This document shows, piece by piece, positions 1-11,450 of a stretch of DNA of 64,000 nt; the stretch's first letter is position 1; every line of letters begins with the position of its first letter. The notes below the pieces were generated by a model. It did not search any database. It had not been told where the DNA came from and worked only from the letters and a program-made list of their open reading frames with translations. Origin of the DNA: Cryptomeria japonica (lineage: Eukaryota; Streptophyta; Pinopsida; Cupressales; Cupressaceae); NCBI RefSeq assembly GCF_030272615.1, contig NC_081410.1:287805957-287869956 (forward strand), written 5' to 3'. Made by a program: the position numbers and the translations under genes.

Positions 1-1425
1 AGCAAGGGCGTTAAACTTCCTGAAGATTTCGACCCAAACATTTTTCAAACCGGATCTCGGCAATATGCATATCAAGAACAAAATAGAGAAGAAGAAACTC
101 GCATACCTGAACAACATAACTTTGAACAACACATTCCAGAACAACGCATACCAGAAATGCGTATACCTGAACTAGAAACACCAGAACAACATATACCATT
201 TACCACACCTTTTCAACTAAGAACCAATACAAGGCAAGAACTTTTTCCTCGGCAAGACAATATACCCTTGGCAGCCCTTACTCAACAAATGCAAATGTTG
301 CAAAGGAAAATACAGGATATGCAACAAGGGACAATAGTGCGGTACTCTTTAAATGAAATTTGTCCTTATCCATTCGATAGAAGCTTGAACATGGTGCCTT
401 TTCCTCCAAACTCGGACGTTCCCAAATTTGATAAATATGATGGGAAAAGTGATCCCAGAGATCATGTACGGGAATTTTGCACAGTAAGCCTTGAATTCGC
501 TCATGATGACACCTATTTGATGAGGTTATTCCCCAAAAGCTTGGGTGGGCAAACCATGGAATGGTTATCCAAAATTTCGCCACCTGTTAGATCATTTGAT
601 GAATTGGTTAACAAATTCATAACCCACTATTCCTACAACATCCAACATGCCATAACCATGCTAGACGTTTGCAACACCAAACAAAAGAACAATGAAACAT
701 TCATGGCGTTCCTTCAACGTTGGTGACGCATGGTCTCCATATATCCTCGAGATATTCCTGAAAAGGAGAAAATGGAAATCTTCATTGATAACTTGAATGG
801 CGAAATGAGTTACAGACTAAAACTGCAATGCATACCATCTTTCGCTAAATTGATTGAAAATGGCATTCAAGTAGAGGAAGCATGTGTCAAAAAGGGAACA
901 CTCAAATTCTACAAGGAAGGAACAAACTCATCAAACTACAATAACCAAAACAACACCAACTTTGACAAATCTCGATTTTGGACTTGAAACAAGAACGAAG
1001 GCAACAATGAATCACATGATCCCAAATCTAAACAACTAGTGCTTGCTTTATCTGGAAATCCTCAGAACACGAAAAATCTTAAAAATGCTGCACCAAATGC
1101 TAACACATATGCACCAAACACTGATCAAGGACAGCTCAACATGAATAACACCAATGATACTCAAAGCAAGAACATGAATCCAGGACCTAACAACAATTCA
1201 CGCAACACAAACAATTTCCAAAAGCGTATTTTTACACCACTGGGACAATCATTAGAATCAGCATTCAGAGAACTTTTGGCAAACAAGATTCTTTCGTTGC
1301 CTCCAATCAACAATTATGAACCCCCAATCAAACCACCTTGGTGGAATGATTCACACTATTGTGATTTCCATCGTAACAAGGGTCATAGAACAAACGAATG
1401 TATGAGATTGAAACACATAGTCTAG
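1..1425 (+). pseudogene. gag: gag of Tat element A (broken)
   Basis: Capsid-type Gag, the structural protein that packages element RNA. One frame is open from base 1 and is interrupted by stops at 724-726, 985-987 and 1423-1425. The capsid core includes the segment LGGQTMEWLSKISPPVRSFD (about 541-600), typical of plant gypsy Gag. Near the end, HYCDFHRNKGHRTNECMRLK gives a CX2HX4HX4C knuckle, the variant seen in Tat/Athila Gag. The N-terminal part (bases 100-190) has degenerate IPEQ/IPEM/IPEL peptide repeats. The stops fit CGA-to-TGA or CAG-to-TAG changes. The true start codon lies outside the window. Confidence 0.85.
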
Positions 1426-1428
1426 GAC

Positions 1429-2290
1429 ATGATTGATCGAGGTGACTTAACGGTCGATGGTCTTAAAACAAATGGTGATCACGGAGCCTTTAAAAATCCT
1501 CTCCCGAATTACAACAAGGATGGAGCATCAACTTCAGATGATACACACGGAGCTCGTATTAATCACATCTACAATAACACTATCAACCATATATCAGCTG
1601 AAGATCATCAAATAAATGTCATCACCATCCGAGATCAGCGTGATCATGAATCTGTCAATGTAACAACCCGCACTCAGAAATATGTCTTGAAGGGACATAC
1701 TACACCTACAACTGCCACACCAAAAATCCAATATGACTTGGTTAACCAACTACGCAAGACTCCGGCTCAGATATCTATCCTGGAATTATTGAAATTATCA
1801 CCCAAGCACAAAGACAGATTGGAGCAAGCACTATTGGAAACAAATGTACCTCAAAATCTGGATACAGACAGATTTCAAGCCATGGTCGCCCATATGACAG
1901 GACCCCATAACCTCACCTTCTCAAAGCGTGACAATACCTCATTGAGTCATCCGCATAATACTCCCCTCCATATTGAAGTCATTGTTTGCAAACACCGAGT
2001 CAAAAGAGTCCTAATAGATGGAGGAGTCGGCCTTAATATATGTACTTTAAAGCTTATCCGTGCATTAGGCTTCTTAGAAGAATCTATTGATCCTTGCAAA
2101 AAGATTACCATAAAAGCATATGATGATGAAGAGCAGTCCTCTAAAGGCACAGTGATATTACCTATTCAAGTAGGCCCAGTACAAAAGGATACTATATGTC
2201 AAGTCTTAGATATTGATCTAACCTACAATATCTTATTAGGATGACCCTGGATACATGAAATGCAAGCAGTACCTTCTACATATCACCAGT
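1429..2290 (+). pseudogene. aspartic protease region of Tat element A
   Basis: Retropepsin-type protease that would cut the Gag-Pol polyprotein. It continues the gag frame after the stop at 1423. The active-site region reads VLIDGGVGLNICTL (about 2008-2050), with the D-G-G form common in plant Tat elements rather than D-S/T-G. It ends with ILLG followed by TGA at 2242-2244 and then PWIHEM, so an Arg codon CGA in the usual LLGRPWIH has probably become TGA. Just after this (about 2290) the reading frame moves by one base. About 190 residues of poorly conserved linker precede the catalytic part. Confidence 0.8.
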
Positions 2291-3475
2291 GTCAAGTTTC
2301 CTTATGATGGACAAGAAATCTCCATATCAGTTGATCACAATCCATTTCAACATTGTAATGCAATGGGGACAGCCCAAGACAGTTTGGTTCCTCATAATAG
2401 AGAAAAGAAACAATCTTCAACATCAGATCCACACACAGCAAAATCCAACTCCTTATGGGGAGACTTCAAGCAGAAAATGCAAATCAAAGACCAAGCCATG
2501 GGAGAATACTCTTTGGAGCCTTTATGTTTGGCAAAATTGCCAACCTCACCTAGATCGCATGGTGTGCCTACTACATCAACACAACTAGCTACTCAGCCCA
2601 TCACTAAATTTGATGGTACCTTCATCCAATTGGGTACTCTAGCACATGAATTAGAGGACAAGGACGTTCTTAGCTGGTTATACAAAGATGAGGAAGAAAA
2701 TCATATTGCAGCCACTCTGGACATTGTTCTACCAACACACTTGTATGGAAAAGGCTACTTAATCATGAAACAAATGGGATATGGTGGTAATGGACCTATT
2801 GGAAAACGCAAAGAAGGAGTCACTGAACCTATAGATCTTCCTTCACAACCTAGTAGGAACAAAGCAGGATTGGGTTCTAAACTCACATTCCTATTAAAAC
2901 GGCCACCACACACAACTACAAAACCTCAATGGAAGGAAAAGAAGAAGTACAAAGAAGAATCCTGGGAGGAAGCAATTTTTGAATCAGCAGAAACAATCCG
3001 CAAGGCATGGGAACGTCAAGATCAGAAGTTACATCAGGAAAAGCTTCTAAGTCACAAGAAGGCCCTATCTGCAGCAGTAGCTCATATTCAAACACCAATA
3101 TCTCAAGAACAAATCAGGTCATCTTCATATACCGTTATTTCTTCCCGAGAAAGTACAGTCTATGAACAAATCCAGCAAGTAGAAGATGGATCTGATACAG
3201 AATCTACAAAAACCATCAAAATGGTATCCATCATCAAAGATTTGTTTTCACCATACAACACACCTGTTTACAGCACAGATAGAATCTGGGATGATGCCTA
3301 TGAGATAAATTCCAATGAATATGAATGGGGTACCTGCTCCAATGCTACTACTGATATCCTGGATGATACTGATTCTATATCCCTTTCTCAGGAAGAACAT
3401 AATGCAGAAGATAGACCTCTTGAATTTGGACCGCAAAATATATATGACGCTCAGGAAAGTGAACAGACATTATGA
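2255..3475 (+). pseudogene. protease-RT linker with G-patch domain, Tat element A
   Basis: About 400 codons are open in the second frame between protease and RT. Residues around bases 2760-2880 (MKQMGYGGNGPIGKRKEG ... AGLGS) match the glycine pattern of a G-patch, an RNA-associated module known in some retroelement and retroviral proteases. After it comes a charged stretch rich in K and E, then an acidic tail. The end overlaps the RT frame: a frameshift near 3430-3460 joins it to the ORF from about 3458. In an intact element this would be part of one polyprotein. The acidic linker is poorly conserved and I assign it no function. Confidence 0.65.
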
Positions 3476-5792
3476 ACAAGTCTATGTGGAAGATGATATC
3501 ATCGAGGACCTCGACAAAATCTTAAATTTCTTTAAACCCAAGACCCATCACGATGAAAACTCTATCCTAACACTTACGGTAGCCGAACTTGATCCACCCA
3601 ACGAATCCTTACCACTTGTCTTTCTTGACCTCATCGACTGGAACAAACCTGAAACAAATGATATGCCAATTTTCCCAGATGATGCATCTATTGTCCATTA
3701 CCTATGTACCGTAAATCCGGAAACAGGCTCTACCAGTGAACAAAATAACGATATTTGTCAATCAGGGAGTGCCAAGTTTCTCAGTCGCAAAAATGAATCA
3801 AATAAAGAATCTAATGCTGAAAACCAGTCAATGGCAGCTCTAGATCATAAAAAAGTAAAAATAAAGGACGCATTGGAGGGTGAAAACCTTTTTAAGGCAC
3901 CTAACGATGGGAGACTTGACACTCTTCCTGAGCACTTTCATGAGCGATCGCCCATATTGATTGAGCCCACTCAATCAATCAACATTGGTACCACAGAAGC
4001 AGCCAGAAATATACACCTTGCAGAATCTTTGACAGAGGAAGAAAGATCAGCATTCATCATCTTCTTTAAAAAACAGCAAATCAACTTTGCTTGGTCGTAT
4101 GCTGATATGCCCGGAGTAGATCCACACTTAATTATGCATCATCTATCCATCTTAACAGGAGTTAAGCTAGTCAAGCAAAAGCTACGAAAGATGAATCCAC
4201 AAGTGGCACTCATGGTCAAAATTGAACTAAAGAAATTATTAGACGTCGGATTCATCCGACCCATTGACTATGTAGAGTGGATATCCAATATCGTTCCAGT
4301 ATCAAAACCAGATGGTAGTATCAGAATATGCACTGACTTCAGAGATGTCAACAAAGCTTGTCCAAAAGATGACTTTCCTCTGCCAAGTATCGACATAATT
4401 GTAGATCTCACAGCAGGCCATGCAATGCTCTCACTAATGGATGGTTTCTCAGGCTATAACCAAATCAAGATAGCTCCTGAAGATCAAGATAAAACCGCGT
4501 TCACCTGTCCTTGGGGAACGTACTGTTGGAATGTTATGCCTTTCGGCTTAAAGAATGCAGGGGCCACTTATCAAACAGCAATGACTACAATATTCCATGA
4601 CATGATGCACACATTTATGGAAGACTATGTGGATGACTTACTAGCTAAATCCTTCACCAGAGCAGAACATCTTGGCATCCTAACAAAGATTTTTGATCGA
4701 TTGGAGAAATTCCAAGTCAGGCTTAACCCTAAGAAGTGTGTCTTCGGGGTTACATCAGGCAAGTTACTAGGCTACATAGTCTCAGCTAAGGGTATTGAAG
4801 TTGATCCAGCAAAGGTACAAGCCATTATGGAAATGCCACCACCACAGAATATCAGTCAACTCAGATCTCTACAGGGACGACTTCAATCAATCAGGCGATT
4901 CATCGCTCAGCTAGCAGATAAAAGTCTACCATTTAACCATTTACTACACAAAAATGTACCATTCAAATGGGAGGCTAAGTGTGCAAAATCTTTTTATCAA
5001 ATCAAACAGTACCTGATGAATCCACCAGTTCTAGTACCACTAGTCGCCGGAAAGCCACTTATTCTATATATCTCAACAACAGATATTTCACTAGGGGCAT
5101 TATTGGCACAAGAAGATCAACAAGGAAAGGAACGCACCATATACTACATCAGTAGAACATTGAATGGCTATGAGCTCAACTATACATTTATTGAAAAGGC
5201 TTGCCTAACAGTGGTCTTTGCATCTCAGAAGTTCTGACATTACATGCTAGCACACACCATCAAGCTAGTTGCAAAAATTGATCCTCTCAAATATCTACTC
5301 AGCAAGGCAGCTCTTACAGGCCGATTGGCTAAATGGGTCATGATTCTCAGTGAATTCGACATCCAATACATAGAAAGACGAGCCATAAAAGGACAAGCAA
5401 TTGCAGATCAGTTGGCTGAAGCACCACTCCCAGGCAAACACACCATGGAGATCAAATTTCCTGACAGGGACGTTCTTGCTCTTTCTACCAAACACTGGAC
5501 CCTATACTTTGACGGATCCTATACTCAACATGGTTCAGGGGCCGGCATTCTGTTCATCACTCCTGAAGGACACACTATACCCATATCATACAGACTTATG
5601 TTTCCATGCACCAATAATGTCGCTGAATATGAGGCACTGGTCATAGGCATCAAAATGGCCGTAGAATGGAAAATCACAGAGTTAAAAGTCTATGGCGACT
5701 CACAACTGGTCATTAATCAAATCAATAACAACTATCAGACAAAGGATGACAAGCTCCTACCCTACAAACGAATGGTGGATGACTTCAAATAG
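3458..5792 (+). pseudogene. pol: reverse transcriptase and dual RNase H, Tat element A
   Basis: Copies element RNA into DNA. RT motifs are clear: ICTDFRDVNKACPKDDFPLP, LMDGFSGYNQIKIA, MPFGLKNAGATYQ, the catalytic YVDD at 4626-4637, and LNPKKCVFGV. A first degenerate RNase H follows (about 5040-5400) and then a second, archaeal-type RNase H with YFDGSY (D), NNVAEYEAL (E) and YGDSQL (D), about 5500-5790. This dual arrangement defines Tat. One stop at 5235-5237 sits where element B has Arg (SQKLRHYML), so it is a CGA-to-TGA change. The stop TAG at 5790-5792 separates RNase H from integrase. Confidence 0.9.
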
Positions 5793-5798
5793 TATTTT

Positions 5799-7247
5799 GT
5801 GCACATCACCTTCGAGCAAATACCAAGGTTGAACAACAAAGCAATCAATGCAATGGCTACAATCGCTTCGTTACTACAAATTCCAGAGCAACAGAGTCGT
5901 TATGAGTTCCTGGTAGAGCAACTGTTCTCCCCCGCCTATGACCACTCTGAATCCGATGTTATCTATGCCTTGACTGGTTCAGATTCTCTGTTATATGGAC
6001 CAATATACGACTACATCAAGCATAATATCTTACCCATTGACCAATCCCGTAACCAAAAACGTAACTTTATCCGACAAGCTGCCCGTTATACCCTTACCGT
6101 TGATACTTTATATCGTCGAGGTCTCGATGGTACTCTTCTTCGTTGTCTTGATCGTAATGATTCCGATTTGGCTTTACATGAGCTTCATGAAGGTATTTGT
6201 GGCACACATTCAAGTGGCACTACTCTTGCTAAAAAGCTTCTAAGGATGGGATACTACTGGCCTACAATGGAGAAAGATTCATATCACTTTGCCAAGAAAT
6301 ATCCTAAATGCCAAATTCATGGTAATCTAATACATGCACCAACACAGGAACTGCAACCCTTTACAACATCATGGCCCTTTTGCCAGTGGGGACTGGACCT
6401 CGTTGGCAAAATTCATCCTTCATCTTCAAATGGACACAAGTTCATTATAACAACAACAGAGTACTTTACCAAGTGGATAGAAGCAGTTCCCATGACCACG
6501 GTGATCGGGAAACAAATTACCTCTTTTATCCTAAATTATCTGATCTGCAGATATGGTATTCCAAGTTCAATCATCACAAATAATGGACGGCCCTTCAAAA
6601 ATCAAGATGTCCAAGAACTATGTGAAAAATTCAAAATCCAACATAGGTTCTCTACACCATATTACCCACAGGGAAATGGTCAGGCAGAAGCATCTAACAA
6701 GACAATACTGAATATCCTTAAGAAAACAGTGAATGATGCAGGCAAAGATTGGCATGTACAACTCAATCCAACACTTTGGGCATACAGGACCAGCATCCGC
6801 ACACCTACAGGAGCAACACCATACTCATTGGTATATGGATCAGAGGCTATTTTACCCCTGGAGGTAGAGATCCCATCTCTCAGAGTTTCTTTGAAAGGCT
6901 TAATCCCAGATGAAGAGTATCGAGTTAATCATCTACAAGAACTTGAGCTATTAGATGAAAGACGCCAACATTCTTATACTCATCTCAAAGCATATCAGCA
7001 ACGCATGTGCAGGAGCTACAATCACAAGGTCATTCCCCGCAACTTCAAGGTTGGTGACCTAGTCCTCAAAGAAAATCCAAGAAATCAGCAAGATCGAGAA
7101 AAGAAAGGGAAATTTGAACCTAACTGGTTGGGTCCCTATGTTATCATATCTGTTTATGGATCAGGTGCTTATCAGCTAACAGATTCTGAAGGAGATGTGC
7201 TCGACGAACCAACTAACAACATCCATCTGAAAAGGTACTATACTTAA
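5799..7247 (+). pseudogene. pol: integrase, Tat element A (catalytic residue lost)
   Basis: Inserts the cDNA into the host genome. The zinc-binding part (about 6178-6330) keeps its two His, but the first Cys of the CPxC pair is Tyr (KKYPKC). In the catalytic core the first Asp is present (WGLDLVG) and so is the Glu (GNGQAEASN), but the usual TDNG is TNNG (IITNNGRPF, about 6575-6595), a D-to-N change caused by G-to-A. The C-terminal GPY/F module (NWLGPYVII) is present and no chromodomain is seen. It ends at TAA 7245-7247. The first codons overlap the RNase H end, so the listed start only follows the TAG. Confidence 0.88.
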
Positions 7248-8465
7248 AGTAGCCTAGTGCATGGAAAAAGCCCAAAACAAACAAAAAAATCAAAAAAATC
7301 CAAAAAAAGCAAAAAAAGCAAAGTACAATAAAAACAAAGGGTGAAAACCTGGTAAATAGGCGCCCTTGCGAAAGAACGGCTCCTCTATCTATTTCCATAC
7401 CATATTGTCCATACCAAACACTATCGGCCATCGCCCGACACTTAGCAAATATTCATTCAGGACATACTTAGCGTAGTCACTATCCTGATTTGTCTATAAA
7501 TATCCTCCTACCACTAAAACACCATGGCTTGGAATCATTGTATATATTCACATCAAGAGGCACACTCCGCTAGGGGCATGTCAATAGTATTGCAAACACT
7601 CAAGACATCAAGACTAGATGCAAAACTCAACAGCATGACATCCAACAAACAACACTACGCTTCATTGCAAAAACCAAAACAAAGACAATTCACACAAATA
7701 TCAAGGATGGATGATTTTTTGAAGTACTGAATGTTGCACTATAGCATAAAATCTTAACTAGTTTTGCATTTTGAACTTTGTGCATTATTGGATTCTCTTC
7801 CTTGTCTCACTAAATGCTTCACAGCTAGAGATCGTGGGGAACTTCCAATATTTTCTTAGTCTTCTGTCTGGGAGGCGATCACTTGTACTATGTGAATACA
7901 TGCCTCGAGACGTGATACGTCCAATATCATTGAAGGCTTGATTCCACTTCACGCATACAAATGATCAAATCTTGTCTGTTTACACAATACGCACTCAGGT
8001 CGTCCTGGTTCAATTATACCTTGACGCTTGTGCTATCTTGCAAAATCAAATATCATGTAAATTTTTCTCAGGTCATTATGGTTCAATTATACCATTATGC
8101 TTGTATAAATTTTCAACATATCCTAAACAAATCAATGCTCAATGATGATATTTACAAAGAAAGCAAAAATATGGTTATATCGGATGGCAAATACAGAATG
8201 AGGGATGCTCCAAAAACAATTAGTTGCATATCATTTTACAATTAGTTGCATACACATCATTCCATATCATTTAACATCATTTACATATCACGATACATTT
8301 AGCAGCATAAATAAAACATACATCTCATTTTCAAGATACATCTCACAGCATATAAAAAGCATACATCTCATTTGCATCATACATTACATCATATATTTAA
8401 GCATTACATCATCACATAAAATAAATGCATCCATATCAACACATCACATGATCAAAAATGGTGCC

Positions 8466-8559
<94 letters not shown>

Positions 8560-8654
8560 AAACTGATCAAAATGTACAAAATGTGTCCAAACACTATGTC
8601 CAGTACAACAAATAACAAACTGCTCAAAAAAAAATACAACAGAGACCTTGTCTC
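7248..8654 (+). other. Non-coding 3' region of Tat element A between integrase and antisense PMD gene
   Basis: No sense gene is seen here. An A-rich tract (7263-7330) follows the integrase stop. At 7975-8100 a segment ending in GGTTCAATTATACC is present twice in similar form. From 8220 to 8460 there are many short CAT/ACATC repeats, then a TA microsatellite. The comparable part of element B (44300-44560) is also rich in GATGAATG-like short repeats, so this looks like a poorly constrained spacer where sense and antisense transcripts would converge. Confidence 0.6.
8467..8557. repeat. (TA)n microsatellite
   Basis: About 45 uninterrupted TA dinucleotides lie about 100 bases beyond the stop codon of the antisense PMD gene. 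Small open frames coding Tyr-Ile repeats across it are products of the repeat. Expect length errors in assembly here. Confidence 0.97.
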
Positions 8655-10582
8655 TCAAGTATGACTATCTCCTGACGGAGATGGTTTTGCTCCAGATGCA
8701 CCCGCCCCTGGATCTCCAGGAGGGTCCTGTCTCGGTGGCCCCGTCACACCTCGGCTCTCAGATCATGTCCCAGTGGCTCGAGATCGACTAGATCTTGACT
8801 GTGCAAAACTCTCCACTCGCCGCTCCCTGGGTACTGCATCCTCATAATGCCGCCTATAATACCCTACCTCCTGCACTCTCCGCGTCAGCTCTCTAAGGGT
8901 GTCTCTCATCGGACCACCCACTGCTGCTCTCTGCACACTCGCCAACGCCTCCTCCGCTCGTCCTCGCCGCTATATCTCAGTATCTCTCTCAGTGGTCAAC
9001 TGAGAAATCTACCACTGATAGGTCGAAATCTACGCCTGCAGCTGCTAAATGGTAATCTGCAAGGTCCGGATCTGTGCATCCTCCACATGACCTGGCACTT
9101 GAACCCGCAGTGGTACCTGTGCTGGAGAAACCCCTCCCACTCGCCCTATCCTCGGTGCTGGAGGTGGGAGTACATCTACCCTCCTCCTCTGTGCTGGTCT
9201 CCTCAGCTCCTCCTCACCACCCACTGTAGCTAGCACCTACCCCACTCTCCCCTTTCTCCCGGCTCTGATAACCAATCCACCTCTCCCTCTCTCTATCCTC
9301 CCCTGCCGCACTAATCTCTCCACACCTCTCCCTCCCTACCTCCCTCTGGCTCCTCTACCTCCTCCTCCTCCATCATCTCCATCATCGCCATCATCTCCCC
9401 CATCCCCCTCCTCATCCGAGTCAAAAGCTGGCCTCGTCTCCTTTGGATCCGAGATCCTGGCCACCGCCCGCGCAGCAAACAAACAAGCGAACTCATCTGT
9501 CATGCCCGCATCCTGGATCTCAGGGGCTTAATCCCAGATCTGCCCAGCCAACCCCACAAACTCCTCAATCGCCACCGCACTATCAATAGTCGGCCCCCAA
9601 TCGGCCACATCCTGCTGCCTTCGTGCAAACAAACATGCTCCCTCTGGAACACCCTGCTGGCGCCCGAACTGCCTCAAAACTTGGGTCACCACAAAATGCT
9701 CATTAACGAATGGGGTCCTCCCAATCAGATACCTCGTCATAAATACAAAGGGCATCTCCAGCCCATCCTCCGCCCATACCTCACAACCTGTATACGGTCT
9801 CCAGGTAACCGTATCTATATCGTCAAAAACCCTCCTCCAATGCTCTAGTTTGCCCAGCTTACACTAGACAATTAGACCTCTGTATCCATAGGCATATGCT
9901 GCACTTACGGGCCTGTCTCTATCTGCCAGTGGCCTCGCTGCTGGAATGTGCTCCCAGCACCATACCTGTAATAGGGTCACTCCCGCTGACAAGCTACCGT
10001 AACCGAGGTATACTACCTCATGTAAACTCCTGTATAAGTGAACCAGCATCGCTGACCCCCATGCAAACCTCCAGCCCTGTGTGACCATCTCCTCCAACAC
10101 TAACCCCCATCCCATCGAGAATCCCTTTGACCTGCGATCAGGACAAAGGAATCCCCCAATAAATCCTGCCAGTACAGATGGCAGCGGTGCATAACCCAAA
10201 TCCAAAAACTCCTGCCAAGGGATCTCGTAGCCATAAACTGTGTCATCCTAAAATATCCGGCGCAGTGCCTCTGTGCCACCCTCCTCTGACTGCTCATAAG
10301 GAAGTAGTGCCCCTACTATAGGAATCCGCAAAATCCGGTAGCAATCCTCTGGTGTCACTGTCATCTCTCCAGTGGAAAAATGAAAGGTGTTCGTGTCGCT
10401 ATGCCACCTCTCTGCCAATGCTATCAAAAGCCCCCGGTTCACAGTGAACCGAGGCATATCCAGAAGTGAGGTCAATCCACATCTCTCTATAATGTCCAAA
10501 TCTGCCTGTGACAATCGTGGTATCAACGTCCACGGTCTCGGGAATCTCTCCCTCGACTGTACAACACCCAATCGCTCCTGTC
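8655..10582 (-). pseudogene. Plant mobile domain (PMD) protein gene, antisense in Tat element A
   Basis: PMD proteins include the host factors MAIN/MAIL1 and copies carried by transposons; their biochemical role is unclear. The frame runs about 640 codons with no frameshift. The N-terminal PMD part includes LSQADLDIIERCGLTSL and TNTFHFSTGEMTVTPEDCY; the middle has the WGSAMLVHLYRSLHE and LLQVWCWEHIP blocks, then VLRQFGRQQGVP. An acidic Gly/Asp-rich stretch and a Gln-rich coiled-coil (about 8800-9070) follow, ending at TGA 8655-8657. In-frame stops are eight TAG and one TAA, each plausibly a changed Gln codon. The first codon after the proposed splice acceptor region is TTG (10569-10571), where the homologue in element B has ATG. 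Confidence 0.82.
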
Positions 10583-10590
10583 AACAAACA
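10579..10590 (-). other. Likely 3' splice site before PMD gene A
   Basis: On the minus strand, TTTGTTGACAG lies directly upstream of GAGCGATTG, with an in-frame TGA inside the pyrimidine-rich stretch. In element B a polypyrimidine tract ending in GTAG sits at the aligned position before ATTCGAATG. This suggests a leader intron whose acceptor is conserved. It is inferred from sequence pattern only. Confidence 0.5.
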
Positions 10591-10709
10591 CAACATATCC
10601 AATATCAGTTTCCACATCAACACAAAGATATCAAAATCAAACTTACATCAACAACATGAAACAATTTGCTCATCTACAATCAAAGTTCAATATCCTATCA
10701 TTTCATATC

Positions 10710-10876
10710 AACTTGTAAAACAACTCAAGTTCTCAAAAACCATATCAAAACTTGTAAAACAACTCAAGTCTCCACAATCACATAAACTTGTAAAACAACT
10801 CAAGTTTCCCACCCATATCAGCTTGTAAAACAACTCAAGTTTCCAACCCATATCGGCTTGTAACACAACTCAGGCT
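10710..10876. repeat. Five hairpin-forming repeats in the PMD-A leader
   Basis: Five copies start at 10710, 10749, 10785, 10820 and 10855. Each has the pattern AACTTG-N10-CAAGTT or a slight variant, an imperfect inverted repeat with conserved TAAAACAACT spacer, followed by about 14 variable bases. The period is 35-39 bases. It lies between the antisense TATA-like box and the PMD ORF. Confidence 0.85.
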
Positions 10877-11074
10877 TTCACACACATTGAACATGAAACA
10901 GAACACACAACTACATCATATTTTGATCAAAACAACAGATTGATATCTATATATAACTTGAAAACTCGCAAATCAAAACAAGTTATACAAACACTCATAT
11001 TGGGTAAATTCATCAAAACACGACAGGCAAACAACACAAATTTTCAATTCGGCCAAAATTGCAAAAATTTTCCG

Positions 11075-11450
11075 ATGCGCTAAAACAGATCTTAAATGCG
11101 CTAAAACACCCCCATACGCTAGGCTGTTTCTTCTACGCGCTAATCTATCTGTCCTATGCGCTAGACTCTGTCTACGCGGTACTCTTTTCCCCCTTTGCGC
11201 TACCTAACCCATCCTATGTGCTAGACTCTGTCTACGTGCTAATCTATCCCTCCAAGGTGCTACCCGTTTAGCCCTATGCACTAGGTTAGCCCTACGCGCT
11301 AAACCCCCTTCCCTATGTGACCCTCTGCGGCCCCTATGCGCTAGGTCACACCTACGCGCTACCTTGTTGACGCGATGCGCTACCCAAAACTTTCTATGCA
11401 CTATTTTCCATGCACGTGCTAACCTAAAAGTTTTATGCGCTAACCTACGG
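11075..11450. repeat. Phased motif array (TACGCGCTA type) upstream of PMD gene A
   Basis: About 20 copies of a TAYGCGCTA-like motif occur. From 11155 to 11434 the starts follow a strict 18, 21, 21 pattern that sums to a 60-base higher-order unit (11155, 11173, 11194, 11215, 11233, 11254, 11275, 11293 and so on). Scattered further copies occur near 11504, 11525 and 11628. The core GCGC is palindromic. No long open frame spans the array on either strand, so a coding explanation is weak. Confidence 0.88.

Noticed and set aside
8436-8664. Open frames on both strands coding long Tyr-Ile repeats
   Set aside because: They are products of the TA microsatellite, not genes.
8847-9233. Plus-strand open frame of 128 codons rich in Leu, Pro and Ser
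   Set aside because: It is the complement of the PMD coding strand; the minus-strand frame has recognisable protein content.
8655-10571. A variant genetic code or suppressor tRNA reading TAG as Gln
   Set aside because: Plant nuclear genes use the standard code, neighbouring elements also carry TGA and frameshifts, and decay by C-to-T change is simpler. It is kept only as a remote alternative.
11059-11401. Short open frames with YAL-type (plus) or AHR/ARR-type (minus) peptide repeats, suggesting a repeat protein
   Set aside because: They follow from the 18/21/21 base period, which is divisible by three. Stops interrupt them after 60-70 codons on both strands.
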